A stretch of 9,536 nt of DNA, from assembly GCA_025964295.1 (NCBI GenBank), contig JAOPZD010000655.1, positions 1 to 9,536 on the forward strand, given 5' to 3'. The number at the start of each line of letters is the position of its first letter. The stretch's first letter is position 1. The notes under the pieces were generated by a model, which made no database searches, had not been told where the DNA came from, and worked only from the letters and a program-made list of their open reading frames with translations. The DNA comes from Conexibacter sp. Lineage in GTDB: Bacteria; Actinomycetota; Thermoleophilia; Solirubrobacterales; Solirubrobacteraceae. Positions 6,235 to 9,536 of the stretch are shown one piece after another. The position numbers were made by a program, and so were the translations under genes.

Positions 6235-7401
6235 CTACTTGTTCGTCGTCGTGGGCGCCGGCGCCGCCGTCGAGGCGGCCGTCGTGGCGGCCTTCTTCGG
6301 CGCGTTCTTGCAGTCGGCCGTCTGGTAGCCCTTCTGGCACTCCGTGCGGTCCTTCCACTTCTTCTGGAAGTCCTTCACGAACGCGTCGAGCTTGGTCTGC
6401 TGCTGCTGGCTGACCAGGAGCTGCTTGATCGACGCCTTGGACTGGTCCAGCGTCTGCTGGGAGCCGGGCGTGATCTTGACCACCTGGAAGACGTAGAAGC
6501 CGAACTGCGTCTTGACCGGGCCGCCGATCTTGCCCTTGGCCGCCTTGAACGTCGCGTCGTCGAGCGCCTTCTCCTGCTGGCCCTTGGGGACCGCGGCGAG
6601 GAGGCCGCCGCTGTCGCGCGTGCCCTGGTCGATCGAGTACTTCGCCGCGACCGACTTGAACGACTGGCCGGAGTCCAGCGCCGCCTTGGCCTTGTTGGCC
6701 TGGGCCTCGGTCTTGGTCAGCACGATGCGCAGGTCGCGCTTCTCGGGCTGGGCGAAGCGGCTCTTGTTCTTGTTGTAGTAGTCGGCGATCTGCTGCTGGG
6801 AGACCTTGTCGGTCCCCTCGAGGATCTTGGTGCGCAGCTTCTGGGAGAGGTTCTGCACCTTGATGCGGTACAGCAGGTCCTCCTGCACGTAGCCCGAGCT
6901 CTTCAGGAAGGCCGCGTAGTCCTTGTCCTTCGGGAAGCTCTGCTGACGCTGCTTGTCGAAGTCCTTCTTGACGTCCGCGTCGGCGATCTTGACGCCGCGG
7001 TCGTGGGACTCGCCCTCGATCCACGCCGAGGAGATCAGGAACTGCATGACCTGGTCACGCAGGCTGTTGTACTCCTGCGAGCACTGGCTCTTGTACGTGG
7101 CGTCGGTCGGGTTCGGCTGGCCCTTGGCCGGCTTGGTCGCCGTCTTCTTCTTCTGAGCGATGCAGTTCTTGAACTCGGGCGGGTCCGGGATGCTGGCCGC
7201 GCCCGTGGCGCCGGTCTGCTGCTGCTGTGTGGTTGCCGCCACCTTGAGCCAGTGGTCGAACTCCGTCGTCTTGATCGGATCACTGCCGATCTTGACCACG
7301 GCGTTGCCCGGCACGCTGTCGCCGCCACCACAGGCGGCGAGAACGAGGGGAAGCATCAAAAAGGCGCCCAAGAGCGCCGCAAACCGACGAGGCTTTGTCA
7401 T
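6235..7401 (-). CDS. Extracytoplasmic foldase lipoprotein, SurA-N/PpiC (parvulin) type
   Basis: This 388-residue lipoprotein is a peptidyl-prolyl cis-trans isomerase/chaperone of the PrsA-SurA kind, acting outside the cytoplasmic membrane. Residues 1-23 are a lipoprotein signal peptide (basic start, hydrophobic core) ending in the lipobox LAAC with C24 as lipidation site, followed by GGG. A long helical chaperone domain occupies about 35-220. The parvulin domain lies at about 221-312: RDLRIVLTK, SGQSFKSVAAKYSID, DSGGLLAAVPKG and GGPVKTQFGFYVFQV are all typical. A helical C-terminal region (315-350) and a low-complexity Ala/Thr/Pro tail (366-388) follow. Four cysteines remain in the mature chain besides the lipid one: C80, C107, C355 and C364, possibly two disulfides. 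It is unusually Lys/Gln-rich for this GC-rich DNA, with runs of Gln at 59-62 and 332-335. It sits between mfd and mazG. The start is fixed by the signal peptide; TAGCTT lies 10 nt upstream. Confidence 0.94.
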   Translation of the reverse strand: MTKPRRFAALLGAFLMLPLVLAACGGGDSVPGNAVVKIGSDPIKTTEFDHWLKVAATTQQQQTGATGAASIPDPPEFKNCIAQKKKTATKPAKGQPNPTDATYKSQCSQEYNSLRDQVMQFLISSAWIEGESHDRGVKIADADVKKDFDKQRQQSFPKDKDYAAFLKSSGYVQEDLLYRIKVQNLSQKLRTKILEGTDKVSQQQIADYYNKNKSRFAQPEKRDLRIVLTKTEAQANKAKAALDSGQSFKSVAAKYSIDQGTRDSGGLLAAVPKGQQEKALDDATFKAAKGKIGGPVKTQFGFYVFQVVKITPGSQQTLDQSKASIKQLLVSQQQQTKLDAFVKDFQKKWKDRTECQKGYQTADCKNAPKKAATTAASTAAPAPTTTNK

Positions 7402-7411
7402 AGCGGGGCGG

Positions 7412-7417
7412 AAGCTA
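7412..7417 (-). promoter_or_regulatory. Putative -10 element (TAGCTT) for the foldase gene
   Basis: TAGCTT on the minus strand matches TANNNT and ends 10 nt before the ATG at 7401, predicting a leader of only a few bases. CATACT (7431-7426) is a weaker alternative 8 bp further upstream, giving a longer leader but with no good ribosome-binding site. No clear -35 was found. The intergenic region also holds an 8-bp palindrome, TGACGTCA (7476-7483), close to the mfd stop. Confidence 0.35.
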
Positions 7418-7433
7418 CCAGGGTCAGTATGAA

Positions 7434-7470
7434 CGGAGCCTTAAACCTGTGTCCGTTTGGCAGGGCTCCG
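7434..7470 (-). terminator. Nested hairpin between mfd and the foldase gene
   Basis: CGGAGCC (7470-7464 on the minus strand) pairs with GGCTCCG (7440-7434), extendable through a G-U and an A-T pair. Inside it AAAC (7458-7455) can pair with GTTT (7446-7443). It lies 27 nt after the mfd stop codon and is followed by TTCATACT, which is only weakly U-rich. It is probably the mfd terminator and separates mfd from the foldase transcription unit. Confidence 0.5.
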
Positions 7471-7497
7471 TGCCTTGACGTCAGGCCCCCGACTGGG

Positions 7498-9536
<2,039 letters not shown>

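Noticed and set aside
7476..7483. TGACGTCA palindrome (CRE-like) between mfd and the foldase gene
   Set aside because: An isolated 8-bp palindrome close to the mfd stop, not extended by flanking bases and not near a promoter; chance is the simpler explanation.

Overview
The window is very GC-rich, densely coded chromosomal DNA and looks like ordinary core genome rather than a mobile or accessory region. Its right half carries mfd, mazG, eno and divIC in the order typical of Actinobacteria. The actinobacterial-type gene order, an E. coli-type class I aldolase (FbaB), a CsrA homologue and several proteins I associate with deep-branching actinobacteria together suggest Thermoleophilia (Solirubrobacterales-like). 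That placement is inference; no 16S or other taxonomic marker is present.

Layout. (1) 1-482, plus strand: C-terminal half of fbaB. (2) 569-1325, plus strand: an exported or membrane-anchored staphylococcal-type nuclease, overlapping by 11 bp a small coiled-coil/one-helix membrane protein. (3) 1341-1592, minus strand: csrA, convergent with the previous pair. A 228-bp divergent intergenic region follows. (4) 1821-3210, plus strand: a protein with an HTH-like N-terminus, an acidic linker and an RGG-like stretch, overlapping by 26 bp a GNAT acetyltransferase. (5) 3224-3559, minus strand: an uncharacterised 111-residue protein, convergent with the GNAT gene. (6) 3587-9536, all minus strand. Read in the direction of transcription this is mfd (5' end beyond the window), a PpiC/SurA-like foldase lipoprotein, mazG, eno and divIC. 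No stretch over 300 bp lacks a gene. I saw no tRNA, rRNA, CRISPR, IS element or phage gene.

How the genes relate. The right block is housekeeping: transcription-coupled repair (Mfd), extracytoplasmic folding (PpiC lipoprotein), nucleotide-pool sanitation (MazG), glycolysis (enolase) and septum assembly (DivIC/FtsB). FbaB at the left edge is a second glycolytic/gluconeogenic enzyme. CsrA is a post-transcriptional regulator whose own leader carries GGA motifs that could be its own binding sites.

The most notable non-coding observations are these. Three genes (569, 3559, 6206) have a TAG-N2-T hexamer exactly 7 nt before the start codon, which fits leaderless transcription, and each hexamer sits in or against an inverted repeat. 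A perfect palindrome has the stop codons of two convergent genes at its two ends (3208-3226). A near-perfect 20-bp hairpin without a U-tract follows eno (4052-4098). I did not find a convincing novel multi-gene system.
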